Shown: positions 20,152 through 31,540 of the stretch, in pieces
How positions within the stretch are numbered: position 1 is the stretch's first letter
Layout of the letters: each line of letters opens with the position of its first letter
Assembly: GCA_963971405.1 (NCBI GenBank)
Contig: OZ020489.1
Location: forward strand, 12,772,001-12,836,000
DNA length: 64,000 nucleotides
Direction of reading: 5' to 3'
DNA from: Psococerastis gibbosa
Taxonomy: Eukaryota > Arthropoda > Insecta > Psocodea > Psocidae
Notes under the pieces: generated by a model
What the model saw: only the letters and a program-made list of their open reading frames with translations
Databases searched by the model: none
What the model was told of the DNA's origin: nothing
Made by a program: the position numbers and the translations under genes

Positions 20152-20750
20152 AATACGAGAGAAACCTTTTCAGTGCCAAGATCTGTTGAATGCGCAATAG
20201 CAAATTAACCCTTTCTTCTAAGTTGTAGTAGTTGTTGTTAAGGGCTATAGGGATTCAGACCGCTATTTGGGCCCATAAGTCCGCCCTGCTCATCTAAAGC
20301 AATTTTATCATATTGCTGAACTTCAGAAGCTCCCGTGGCCTGAGGTTCATTTGACACTCTGCATCGGTCACCGCAAACTCCAAGTGTTCCAAACGTGAAC
20401 GCCAGATTGCTGGACAGTCTGCTAGTATATGCCACCCAGTTTCGTTTTCACTCTCACAATAGCGACACTCAGAATTGATCGGCATTCCGATTCGTGATAG
20501 ATGTTGCCGAAAAGGTCCATGCCCTGTGAGGAGGGCAATTACTCTCTGCGCGCCAATACGCCCGAGTCCCAGCAGCTCTTCTGTCAGCTTCATCGAATGA
20601 GCGGCAATGCATAATCGTAAATGCCGGAACGTCTGCATACCCCACGCATGCGAAAACTTTTCCGCCATCCAGTTCTAAGTTGTAAATGAAAGGGTTAATT
20701 TGCTATTGCGCATTCAACAGATCTTGGCACTGAAAAGATTTCTCTCGTAT
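20152..20750. repeat. Inverted repeat pair interrupted by a LINE fragment
   Basis: The 63-bp arm at 20152-20214 (ATACGAGAGAAACCTTTTCA...) is the near-perfect complement of 20687-20750. Unit 1 keeps only the left arm (7536-7600). The LINE fragment at 20228-20672 sits in the loop. Confidence 0.75.
20228..20672 (-). mobile_element. 5'-truncated LINE, C-terminal zinc-knuckle region
   Basis: The minus frame of 124 codons (20294-20668) ends with a region carrying CRYCESENETGWHILADCP, a CX2CX8HX4C pattern. This is typical of the end of Jockey/R1/I-type non-LTR ORF2 proteins. The polypeptide also contains GLGRIGAQRVIALLTGHGPF, a usual phrase just before that knuckle. The element is bounded by a perfect 12-bp duplication TTCTAAGTTGTA (20216-20227 and 20673-20684). 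It ends in an (AAC)n-like tail on its 3' side, as expected for target-primed insertion. Confidence 0.85.
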
Positions 20751-21172
20751 TTCTTCTAAGTTTGAAATGGCCGGCTGCCATACCAAGTTGAATCCAGCGG
20801 ACCAGAACAGGTTCAAAGATGCAGATAACTTGGTCGTGTGCACAGTGCCGGTAGGGAAACATGGTAGGACTTGTCCTGGTCACCTCCGAACTAATCGTGT
20901 GACTTCACTGTGTTTCCCAAGTGGTTTGGAATCCACTAAAATCAGGAGGTCCCCTGTTCTGTGGGCCCACACCTTGGCCTGGGACTGTGTCCAACCATTC
21001 TACTACTAAGTTGTAAATGGGACGGCTCATTGATAACTCTACGATCAATGTTATCGTTTCCATTTCAACGATCGGGGAAAAAATTGATATTTTTGGGGGG
21101 AAATAAATGGAAGCGAAAGGAAATTCTAATAACTTGTCATCATTTTTAACGTTTTTTTTTGTTTCTGCATAG
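20751..21172. other. Intron of the gene 1 paralogue, nothing recognised
   Basis: Includes a GC-richer patch at 20767-21005, open in one + frame for 80 codons. I see no splice sites or family match. It is absent from unit 1, so it is probably inserted repeat sequence. Confidence 0.3.
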
Positions 21173-21345
21173 CTACAGATAGAGATGCAGTCTTCAACTC
21201 CGTGTTGTGCCTCCTCAGCGTGCTGCGGAAAAAGTTGTCATCGCCTCCCAGGACTTCCCACCAGCACCAGCAGATGATGGAACACGAGTCGGACCCCGCC
21301 ACAGCACCCTCCAAACCATTTCTCTGTGTTACCCACCCTTCGTAG
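21173..21345 (+). pseudogene. Gene 1 paralogue (copy 2), terminal BESS-like exon
   Basis: Same acceptor (GTTTCTGCATAG) and phase as 7784-7986. Reads TDRDAVFNSVLCLLSVLRKK then LSSPPRTSHQHQQMMEHESD and on to TAG at 21343-21345, ten codons shorter than copy 1 because of an indel near the end. The conserved frame across two diverged copies supports past coding function, with conservative changes (FNSV kept, CFLSVLREK versus CLLSVLRKK). The intron before it grew to 3.7 kb by insertion of elements E, C, B and a LINE. Confidence 0.55.
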
Positions 21346-21704
21346 ACGGCAGCGGACGTACATGAACTTTTGTTATACCTTCTAGTCTATGACTCGGACG
21401 ATCCGGCACGCGTGGGTCACCGATAAATGTTTGCTCCGTCCGGGTGTCCGGCCTATAAGAGCGTGGTGGCAGGACATTATGCAATCGTCTTCCTGCACGT
21501 AGGCTATGTTGGCTACGTCAGAGGTATTTAATTATTATTGATTATTTTCTATATTTTAGTGTTTCCGTCATGCATAATTTCTACCATTGTTACTGCACTT
21601 ATCCAAGCCTTATGAGCTCAATTGAATTTTAAGAGTAGCGCAAGTTCTCTATCTTACATCAAAAAAATCCAAATCTCTGCATTAAAAACAAAACACATAG
21701 CCTC

Positions 21705-23870
21705 AAACAACTGGTAACCGGTTAATTAAGGGTTAATGTAAGTGAATTCGAGAAACTATACGTTCTACATGGGGAAGATGAAAAATAATATTTTGACCAC
21801 GAGCTAACAATATTCACGCGCCGGCCCAGTGTCTCGTCCGGAACACTACATCGAATTTATGGCAGAAGGATCTCAAACACCTTGCTTAGTAGGAAGCTTG
21901 GAATGGGAAAGTTGGCAGGTCCTATTCAGCATGCCTTACACAGTCTATGTTGTTTTGCGTCAATGCATATTCTACGTCTCTTCAGCATTCTTTAGGTTAC
22001 AGCAGATTTGAAGGCTGCGCTCCCGTTCACTATATGCTGGATCTTATGCGCCCAGAGCTACTGTCTATTTTTGGTAAGGTTCAATAGCTTCAGTACCGAT
22101 TTGGTTCATCAGTTGCTGTTGCGTACAGTTAGCGATGTATGCCAGACAAGGTCATCTTTTAATGGGCTGGGGCTACTTCTAACTTGTTTTCCAAGAGATT
22201 GCTTCGCAAAATGAGTAACGGCTAACCTCTAAGCTTTTCAAAGCCTAGTTCAAATTTAGTTTGGATTGCGATGAGGTGTTTGGAGTGGATTATTGCGATA
22301 AGACATTTAAGTGTATGAGTTGTATAGCGGACTAACCATTGCAGCTGAGTATAAAGGAAAATAAATGAAGGAGAACGCCCGACAGAAGAACGACGAGTGT
22401 CTTCTGTTCTACCATGACACACCATGTTTATTTAGTACCTTGGCTAATAAGTTTCCTTCTTGGAAGTTGGAACAACTTGTTCTTGGTATTTCGTTTCATC
22501 CCGCCCTTTTCATCAATCCCTCTCCATACATTACCATATACATCTCCAGCCCAGCAGCGTATATGCACAATCCCCACTGGCTATCACTGCCCATAAGATT
22601 CTTTCTGAGCACTTCATCTCGAGCGTATATATTTGACTGTTCACTCTACAGAATGCCATAACATATACTGTATGGTTCATCCTTTCCCTTATAGTCAAAG
22701 TTAGGCCTATAGCATCGAACTTTGCGAGTAGGAAGCGGTTAACCGTATTTCTAGATTGCAGTATCTTTATCTTCTTATTAAATGCCAAGTGACTCAGGAA
22801 TATTCTATTTTTATCTCATTCTTACTTCTCCCGTCCTGTATTATCAGTCCCCCATAGTAATTCACGCATGTTCCTGAGTTACAATTTTAAGCAACGGTGC
22901 TAAATTAACATTGTGAGCCACGCTAGGGCTACTGGATGGGAGCCCAAAATGGTCGCATTTTATCATTTTATAAGATCTGAAACTTCGACAGTACAAGATG
23001 GATGCCTTCGGGCAGCTGGGTGTCTTGAGGGTCTGGTGAAGTGTCTATGAAGAGGGAAGAAAGAAGAGGAGATGAAGAAAATACATTGTGAAGTGGCTAG
23101 GCTTAAATTAGGTATTTGGGGAAGTGAAGTGTAGTGAATGTGATTGGTAGGGTTGGGACACCTAGCTGCCCGACGTTGGTCCTTGTACTCTCATTGCATC
23201 ATAAGGTGCCTTTCTAAATAGGGACGCCGACAAGATGTTCTCAATCCAGGACTCTTCTCCGCTCTTCTCTCGGGTATGCACTCTAGATGTGTTCTTGTGT
23301 TCTGAGCATGTGAAGTCTATACTTGTCCTGGACTGAGCTAGGTGGCGGCCCGCTATGCAACTCTATACCTAATTGTCAGTCCTTAAATCCACCGTTGTGC
23401 TGCCCAATGACCATGGCACTGGTCAGTCCACTGGTGTTTAGGTTAATTACAGTATGGAACGTTTATCATTCACTCCATTCCAAACTAAACTTGAACAGTG
23501 GTAGTTGCTTGGGATCTGAGACGAATATTGTCCGATAACCATGTGAATGCATGCATATGATTGTCTTCTATTCGTCACTGATAACAAAGACTTAACGTTT
23601 GAGGAGCTTTTACGTTGCCAAGACTCAGGTTGTGAAGATTCCTCTTCTGGAAAACACATTATAAGAAACCATGCGCCTTAGGAAATTGATCTGCAACTGG
23701 TATACATCGGGGGTTGTTTAGCACGATTGCCACCGACGCATTAAGTCGTTACAGAGCTGAATCTTATCATCAATAGTACGGTAGATCGTAAGGGACATTA
23801 GATTGAGCACGCTGAGAATGAAGAGCGTATAGCTTTTAGAACTGTTGTGCCCTGAGGCTACTGGTAGAAT
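21705..23870. repeat. Block D, copy 2
   Basis: Partner of 9191-11112. An antisense LINE reverse-transcriptase remnant lies at about 22480-22915 (the minus frame has AFNKKIKILQSRN). Frames at 22365-22661 and 22414-22596 are antisense shadows of that remnant. Confidence 0.75.
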
Positions 23871-24005
23871 ATGCGTATGACCCAGACAACTTGGATTGTA
23901 AGACAAGATGTGGGATTGGTTAGGATTTCCCTGTCAAGTTTCCTACCAATCAGAGTGCTTTAAGGTCCCAATATCCAATGGCGGAAACTCTTGCGTAGGG
24001 TGACC

Positions 24006-25639
24006 AAAAATTCATAAAAATAATCAGTATTATGATGGGGTCCCTGCAGGTTGCGCGGGGGGGGGGGGGGTGTAAGTGGTAAATGCCTAATTAGAAATTT
24101 CTGGCAATTTTGATAGGCTATATATGATAACATATGCCACCTCTTTCTGACACAGATTGACCACAATAGAGGCTACTTGACAGTTGTAACAATAAAGTAC
24201 AATATAAAATATGCTAGATAATATCATGGGCTAACAAAAATAATAGACCTAAAATATGTTTTTTGCTGAAAAATTGTTCTTCTAGTGAGTGATAAAAATT
24301 AAATTGTTGTGAATAATATTTTCTAGTCCTCTAAATATGATGTTTGGGGGAAAATATTAATTTCAAGGGCATGAAATAAAAATAAAAATAAAACTACTAA
24401 TGCGCATCCTAAATAATAGGTTTTCAAAAATTGTAAAATAGCCTATCAACGATTCGAATTGTACAAAAAACGATTGGTGTCGTAGTCCAGAGGACAAGAG
24501 TTACAGACCTGTGGCCAATTGGTGCAAGTGAAAGCACGAATCATGCATCGAAATGTATAGGACATTTTTGCTGGTTTAACGGACGTTATTTTTGACGGCT
24601 CTGCGTTATTTCCCTGGAAAATCAACTATGTACAAAAAACTTGTAGTGGGGGTACTCCGGTTTATTCGTAACCGTTAGTATTTAGTGGTTTTGCGAAATT
24701 TTAGTTAATGTAAACTTGCCCATGTGTAAAGACAATAAGCCAATACGTGCTGTAGGGGGGGGGGGGGTATATTTCTTCTCACAGTTTTGCTAACCGAGTT
24801 CTACTGCGTGGGCCAAAAAATAAGAAAGAGTAAGTTAATATGATTCTTTCTGGCACGTGGGCCTTTATCGCTAGACAGCAGTCTTGTAAAAAGCAAACCA
24901 TAAAACACCCCCCCCCTCTCTCTGAGCTTTTAGGGGTCCAGGGGAGCTCTAGGCTGCCATTATGTTTGTTCATTTGTTGAAAATGAATCAAGATTTTTAA
25001 GAGATGCCAGTCATGTCAGTCAGTTTGGGGTCCTATGGTAAAAATCAGTTGGCCCACGATTGGTCACCCTACTCTTGTGTGTCGCCATTGCGAAGTGAAG
25101 CCATAAATCACCACTATGTCATTCAGCATGCTACATGCTTAAAATTTTTAATTCGGAAATGTAAAAATCGTGAAGATAGCTTTATTAAATTTAGTATATA
25201 GTCCTGCTAAAATTTAAAATAAACAAATTATTCCTCATAAAATGTTAATAAATAATAAATATCAATAAAATATAAGGCAATATTAATAAATAATTAACAA
25301 TTAACCCCCACAATCCTAATATTGTTGCTCTGAAAACAATTAAAAAATATAATAAAATTAAAATGACCACGACCAATAAATATAAAATGTATGTTTCAAT
25401 TTATATTTACGATGGATTTAGCCACATTTTCTACTGTTATAATTTACGATAAAAAATAGTATTCTCGAATATAATATATAAAATATCGAATATTTAACTC
25501 GGTTTAGCATGCTAAATACAAGATAGTGAATACCCGTATTATTATTTATTTTATTTTTGAAGTTTAATCGTATAGAAACAATTTAATGAATGCATCTTTG
25601 CCTCTTCAGTCGCTAATCAACAATCAATAGTACGGCATC
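24006..25639. other. AT-rich non-coding tract
   Basis: Very AT-rich from 25200 to 25580. It holds isolated G-runs near 24056-24070 and 24756-24768, but no paired repeat ends or exon that I can support. Confidence 0.4.
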
Positions 25640-26270
25640 TATTGCGTTATTGGTGAATCTGATGTTTAAAAATGGTACAATAGTAATAATTATGCTATTC
25701 GGAAACATTATTTCTTTTTTTCAATTTTAACTTATTTGTATGTCACCTTATTTACATTATCGTTTGCCGTCCTGCCACCATTCCACCACGTTCTTTCGAT
25801 TTTATCAACTGTAAGCATCACTGCTCGTCGTCTACGAAGTTTGGTGTTCCCTTTGAAGCAGGCTCACCTTGAAATGGGTGCAGACGTGAACTTTTGTTTC
25901 AATGAAAACCTTACCATTTGTAAATCTACTGTATTTAAAGGCAAAAGTGTTCATGATGTCTTTTCGTCTGCTGTTGATCGATTGGTATACTGATACGAAT
26001 TTTTGAACTGCGATATCGTAATATTGTTGTTCCCAAGAGAGAACAAATGATTATTTAATTAACTGTTGCTATCGTTGATTGTTGTTGTTAATTGTTTATA
26101 TAAACTGAATGTGTTAAATATTGTTCGCCCCAGGGGCGCCAAGCGGGCAGAGGGAGGGGGGAGGGGGGTGGGTATGTACATTTTTGCCCCATCAAACCAT
26201 TTTAACTCACTTCTTACCAAAAATTATAATATTTTGTAAATGAGCAATCTTAATTGTTTTGAATTATTTT
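25640..26270. repeat. 3' block of duplication unit 2
   Basis: Matches 12900-13530, including the hAT-like terminus CAGGGGCGCCAAGC near 26130. Homology to unit 1 fades after about 26270. Confidence 0.7.
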
Positions 26271-27709
26271 ATAAATTTATTTGAGATGTCCTCAATACGA
26301 TTCTATTGCCCGGTCTTTCCCTTCTTCGTGTTCTCTCTATTTCTTCCTCCCGCACCTGTTGTTATCCGGTGCAGTCTCTTTCTCGCTATCCTCTCCACCA
26401 ATGGTTCTTTCAAACTCATTATAAGACTCGATTCATTTTGGCGCTAACGATGGAATAAGTTAGGTCAATCAATCCAGGTCAATACACCCGGCCAACCCCG
26501 TCCGTTTGGCGTCCCTATGCTGTATGTCACCAAAGGGTTTTTGAGTCTGAGGCATTTTCTTCTTGGTTTTGACTTTTTAAATTCATACCTGTAGCCTATC
26601 CTGCTGTAAGCCGTACCGTATGTGCTAAATAATTTTAAACGCGTTCTTTAGGACCAGCGGCATTATAGTTCAAGGGGGGGGAGGCATCATAGCCTTGAAT
26701 AGCCTGGTTAGTCGTTTAGGACCGTTTTTGAAAGTACAGAGTTATGCCCATTTCCCAAAAAAGTTAGAAGTGGTAGGTCGTTATATAGCTTAATAATGTT
26801 AATCGCTTTCGATAGCTTGTTTCAATCCAGTTCTGGGGAGAAGGCGGGCAATTTTAGCCTTAAATAGCTCGGTTAGGGGTTAAGGGCCAATTTAGGAAGA
26901 ACTTATAGAACTAGACCCGTATCCCAAAACAAAAACGTTACAATCAAGTGGCAGGTCCTTTTTTCTGTAAACTTAAAATGGAATGTTTTGCTAATAGGTT
27001 ATGTACTTAATGCTGTCATTGCTGTCTACACCAAACGTATACTGTCATACAGCTGTACAAGTGCACATTAGGCTAACTTGGGTATATTGTCAGGTTCGTG
27101 ATATTAAAAAAAGTACCGTAGCATAATTCGATAAATTGCATGTCTAAGCTTAGCCAAAAAACAATTTTTTATCAATTACTTCTTGCATAGTAGATGACTA
27201 CGTTACTCTCCCGAAAAATTAAATTCCAGCTCATAGGCTACGATGATGATTTATCCTATTTTGCGCAATGCACGTTTGCACTCTTAAATTTGATGTGCCA
27301 ACTGTCGAGTTACTCTGCTGAGTTTGCAACTACCTACTTGTTCAATATGAATTTTTTTCCCTATGGGGTAACTAGAGAGTTACTCTATTTCGAAGATGTT
27401 TTTCATTTCCATTTGGAAACCTAACTTTAGTGATATGATTAGTCAACTTGAAATGATGAATAACCCCACAGAATAAAATTATTGATTACCTTATTCAAGA
27501 TTCTCACACAATAGATCTCATCAAGACGAATCCAATGATATGGAAATAATAATTTTGTAAAATACTGTACTAATCAAGTTAGCCTAGTTTGAACTTGTAC
27601 CTACTGTACATGGTAAACCCGCAGATTTGCTGCCCACGTATGTAGGGGAGGTACTGGTAGGCTACCTAGGCTATGTAGTATGCTTCCGTGAGTTGAATTT
27701 TCTCTTTAG
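26271..27709. other. Non-coding or unrecognised
   Basis: A 76-codon + frame at 27194-27424 follows a possible acceptor but lacks a donor and any family resemblance. Otherwise nothing. Confidence 0.35.
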
Positions 27710-27917
27710 GTCATAGGCCATAGGCCTATGGGAATGCAGTACGAACCGTACTATGTTGGTATATGTACGAAAGTTACAGTAGAAATAGGCTGGCAATTTC
27801 GTCCTGGATTTACATACGGTACGGCTATAGGTTTAGAAAGTGACTACTGTACTTTGCCTTCGAGAACGTCAACTAATGGGGAACTTGGTGCATATTTCAC
27901 AAATGCGTTGCATCCAG
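27710..27917 (+). CDS. Candidate internal exon, unknown protein
   Basis: The acceptor TTTCTCTTTAG leads directly into a frame open for all 69 codons, which ends at a strong donor (CATCCAG|GTAAGTTC). It starts in phase 0 and ends in phase 1. Readable segments include PMGMQYEPYYVGICTKVTVE, IGWQFRPGFTYGTAIGLES and DYCTLPSRTSTNGELGAYF. I recognise no domain. No neighbouring exon with matching phase was found within several kb, although the phase-1 end would be compatible with the gene 2 exon at 45544. Chance is a real possibility. Confidence 0.3.
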
Positions 27918-28253
27918 GTAAGTTCTGACAGTGCAAAAAATTGTCTGAAGCGACCCCCTTAGTTAATTTATGGCGGAAATTGGAATGATCTAAACAAATT
28001 TTGGTTTCGATTATTGCTGCGGCTGGAGCCTCCATCTTGGATTTCTATTTGAAAGGGATCCATTAAGCTCTGTTATTGGAGGCAGGAATAGCAGCCATCT
28101 TGGATTTCTTCCGAAAGGGGTCGATTCAATTTAGCAGACAGTTCCTTGATGTCTAGTACACCATAACTTCGAGAGTGCGTTCAGAAATTAAATTTTCTCA
28201 GCGCCCCACACTGCTGAGTGCTGACTGCGTGGAACGCTCGTGTGTACCGGTAT

Positions 28254-28392
28254 GGCGCTGATTCCACCAACGGCAATAGTGATATTAAATGTTTTTTGAC
28301 GTGGTAGCAGGCATTTTTAGACAGTCTAAAAATGTCTGCTACCACGTCAAAAAATATTTAATATCACTATTGACGTTGGTGGAATCTGCGCC
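28254..28392. mobile_element. Hairpin MITE, GTAGCAGACAT family
   Basis: Palindrome with ends GGCGCTGATTCCACC and GGTGGAATCTGCGCC and core GACGTGGTAGCAGGCATT. TAT duplicated at 28251-28253 and 28393-28395. The arm sequence between terminus and core (CAATAGTGATATTAAATG) is unrelated to that of copy 664. Confidence 0.88.
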
Positions 28393-28535
28393 TATAGAAA
28401 TGGAGGAACTAGAATTAAGACGTCCTTGCGTTGGTTATAAATTTGTCGAGCATCCATTTTGAATTCAATGGGAGGGCGCAGGTGTGCCAACGCAAGTATG
28501 CGTTTTAATGTATGGCGGCCAATTTGCATCACTAA

Positions 28536-28952
28536 GGCGGCTATTCCACCGATGTCGTTTTTAATTGTGCATGTGCATGACGTGGTAGCAGACATCATTA
28601 ATAAGTCTCTGCCATATTTTAAGGAGACTATAATGTAGATACTTAACTTATCTATTATAAATTAAGTTATAATATGGTAGAGATGATGATGTCTGCTACC
28701 TCGTCATGCACAATGAAAAACGACGTCGGTGGAATAGCCGCCCCTAATTCACTTGTGTTTTTAGATTTTTTGTTTGTATTGTTTTAAGGAGACCATTATG
28801 TAGACACTTAACTTATCTATTATAAATTAAGTTATAATATGGTAGAGACTTATTAATGATGTCTGCTACCACGTCATGCACTTGCATTATGGAAAACGAG
28901 GCCGGTGGTATAGCCGCCATAGTGAAGCAAGTTAGTCGGTGGAATAGCCGCC
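28536..28952. mobile_element. Cluster of hairpin MITE copies, GTAGCAGACAT family
   Basis: One complete 209-bp hairpin (28536-28744; left flank TAA; core TGGTAGCAGACAT in the left arm and its complement with one mismatch in the right arm). It is followed by a right half-copy (about 28778-28918) and a further bare terminus (GTCGGTGGAATAGCCGCC, 28935-28952). The loop of the first and the half-copy share TCTATTATAAATTAAGTTAT. This looks like repeated insertion or unequal repair at one spot. Confidence 0.8.
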
Positions 28953-29445
28953 TATGACGACTCCTAGCAGGCTATGGACAGTGAAATAAGACATTCTATT
29001 CCTATTCTGTCGAGAATGGCGGCTGCTGTTGACTTTTTTATCTATTGCCACTTCGGAAATCGGTAGCAGTGGAAATAGCAGCCACCAAATATGCCCTTCT
29101 TAAATTCTAATAGCCTACCCAGAACCCAGCCTAATTATACATCTAAATTTTGTGTTAATTTTAAATCAGATTGTTTAGCTAAAGTAGCTAGGGTAGACAG
29201 TCAATAATATAATATTATAGGCCTATGAATCATTTCGTTGAATTGGCGTTAAGCATAGCTGACGAGCAGTTTGCTGACCAAAAAATCTCACTAGTGCATT
29301 ATTTATTGACTTAATGACTTTGACTGTAATTTAAGCGCTATAGTTGTACAGATTTTACGTCTGTTGATGGTGCAAACAAAATAGTCCAGAAATTTAATTT
29401 GGTGTCCTCTCCGGAACTTTTATTTTCAGTCATAATCACAGGACA
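28953..29445. other. Non-coding, nothing recognised
   Basis: No exon or repeat signature. Confidence 0.35.
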
Positions 29446-29615
29446 TGTAGAGCAGTGGTACAGACTCCAACTGTCACCCGAAAGGTTGCTGTTCGTGTCT
29501 CACACTTGCCATATTTTTTGCTTCGGAGGGCATGTAAAGCAGGCGGTTCCTGGGTCTTCCTAGTTGAGTGTAAGAGAGGGCTTTGTAGCCCTAACTCCGC
29601 TAGGTTGGCTTAGAA
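29446..29615 (+). mobile_element. SINE interrupted by a hAT-like insertion
   Basis: A worn tRNA-like head (TAGAGCAGTGGTACAGACTC; B-box remnant GCTGTTCGTGTCTC) and the body block GGAGGGCATGTAAAGCAGGC. The tail is cut at GGCTTAGAA and resumes after 30425 as CTTAGAAATATAAC. Confidence 0.75.
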
Positions 29616-30425
29616 CATTGGCGTAAATTCCTAAAATTTCTGGGGGGACCTTGAAACCTTGAAATCGATAAATTGGCCCAAATTATTGAGGTTTTACTCT
29701 CGTTATACCCTGGAGAAAGGGGAGCCCCGGAGAAAAAAATTGATGAATAGGATCAAATTAAGGAGGTTTTACGCATTTTGCAAAGAGTACCGCTGAGATT
29801 ATACAGAGGAATAAACCTACCACTGAGGGGGGCCCGGGGGTCAGCCCCGAAGAAAATTTTTTAAAAAATAGGTCTGAAAATATTGGGGTTTTAAGCATTT
29901 CGAGTAATATATTTTTTGTGAAAGTACATGGTCAATATGTTGATTTTTTTCATGATGTCTTTCAAGTGAAATAAGCATGCCAAGAATTAATTTCCCTTTC
30001 GTTTTTGTGGATACTATGCATTTCGCCTCCAAAACGTCTTTGTCACCAGAAATCCTGGGGGGGGGGCAGGACCCCCCTAATTACGCCAATGTTTGCAAGA
30101 GGTACAATTGAGTTATTATAACGACGAATAAACCTATACCATCGAGGGGGGCCCGGGGGAGAAAAATTTGGAAAAAATAGCTCTGAAGTATTGGGGTTTT
30201 AAGCATTTTGAATAATAAAATTTTTGTGAAAGTATTTGGTCAATATGTTGATTTTTTTCATGTAAAATAAGCATCCTAAGAATTAGTTTCCCTTTCATTA
30301 TTGTGGATACTATGCCTTTAGCCTCCAAAACGTCTTTGTCACCAAAAATCCTGGGGGGGGGGGCTACGGGTGGACCTGGGGGGGGGGGCTAAGCCCCCCC
30401 CAGGACCCCCCTATTTACGCTAATA
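29616..30425. mobile_element. hAT-like composite element inserted in a SINE
   Basis: Left end CATTGGCGTAAAT; right end ATTTACGCTAATA. Flanked by CTTAGAA at 29609-29615 and 30426-30432. Internally it contains two tandem subunits (29616-30091 and 30092-30425). Each has ATGTTGATTTTTTTCATG, a CCTCCAAAACGTCTTTGTCA phrase and a G-run. The first subunit ends with its own complete terminus (AATTACGCCAATG). Short minus frames at 29841-30032 and 30134-30328 are the same repeat read twice. Confidence 0.85.
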
Positions 30426-30754
30426 CTTAGAAATATAACAAAAAAGTCAATTTTTATTTATTTTATTAATCACGCACCTAAACGTATTTGTCAGATAATC
30501 GTTAATTAATTATAAGTCAAACAAAACCATATAGACAAGAAATAGGCACAGAATTTTTACATTTGGCAATGATTCTGGTACGGTACGGTCGCACCTGAAA
30601 CTTTTTTTTTCTGAACTAAAAGATCACAGGTACCCCACCGTGAAAAAAAATAATTTTAAGGTACTATATTGATTTACATAGTACCTAGGTACATAGGACT
30701 ATCACAGGGGCGTCATTTATCCATAATATCTTCATAAGATTTTTTTTCAACACT

Positions 30755-31253
30755 AAGGTTTGCTTGGGTAAGCAACCTGTTCAGTTTTGTTACTCTATTT
30801 AACTTAACACCTAAAACATACCTGAAGTTCGACAGCGTCAATGCGGAAAAATGGTATTTTTTATTTTTTTTTATTTTGGCACCCAGAACCAAACTATCAA
30901 GGTGTAAGTGACCTAGGGCCTATTGGGTTTTGTTTAAATTAATAACTTGTACTACAATAGGTATGTGAATTGAAAAGCCGTTTTTGAGGAGAAAAAAAAT
31001 TATCTACTTTTTGGGGTAAACCTCTTAAAATTGGCAAAAAAAAAATAACTCAAGATATGAGTTTTGTGAACCTAAATACCTAATTTCATCAAAATTCACC
31101 GAGAAGTTTGCCAACATCGACGAATATGTGCAGACTGACATTTCGTAATTTCCTGGGACTTCAAAACGTGTAAATTCCTTAAAATCTCGAAATTGAACAT
31201 TTCAACCATCACAAGGCTTTCCTTGTACTTTTAACGTACAAATAGAAAGGAAA
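30755..31253 (-). mobile_element. TIR family A, diverged partial
   Basis: Reverse-oriented. Contains ACACCTAAAACATACCTGAA, ACTTCAAAACGTGTAAATTC and a worn terminus near 31250. More diverged than other copies. Confidence 0.65.
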
Positions 31254-31540
31254 TTTATGCTAACTCATAGGAAAGCATATAATTATATTTTAATAAGCCA
31301 ATGACACATAGGCCTACATAGTCAATACATAGCTCCTTGATTTGCCAACTGTTTTAACTGCAAAACTTAAATTATTTTCTATAACATTTATTACTTCCAA
31401 TTGTATCTGCAAGCCTGTAAAAAATTTGAATATTCTTGGCTGAAGTGCAGGAGATACTTAGATTAAAACCACCGGAAAAAACTTTGAAACACTCTCCCGA
31501 AAAATTAGAATTAGCAGTTACAACTGTACTGTATAGTATG

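Larger units (their letters stand above)
14633..26270 (+). repeat. Tandem segmental duplication, unit 2
   Basis: Direct-orientation partner of 4690-13530. It differs by family A insertions (15150-15563, 16009-16825), element E, the C/B nest, a LINE fragment, and loss of the exon corresponding to 5539-5662. Confidence 0.85.

Noticed and set aside
20767-21009. 80-codon plus frame in the copy 2 intron
   Set aside because: No splice sites, no family resemblance, and absent from unit 1. Probably inserted repeat sequence.
22365-22661. 98-codon plus frame
   Set aside because: Antisense shadow of a decayed LINE in block D2.
24478-24560. tRNA-like stretch (GTCGTAGTCCAGAGGACAAG...)
   Set aside because: No B box and no pairing acceptor stem.
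27194-27424. 76-codon plus frame with AG upstream
   Set aside because: No donor, no compatible neighbour, unremarkable composition.
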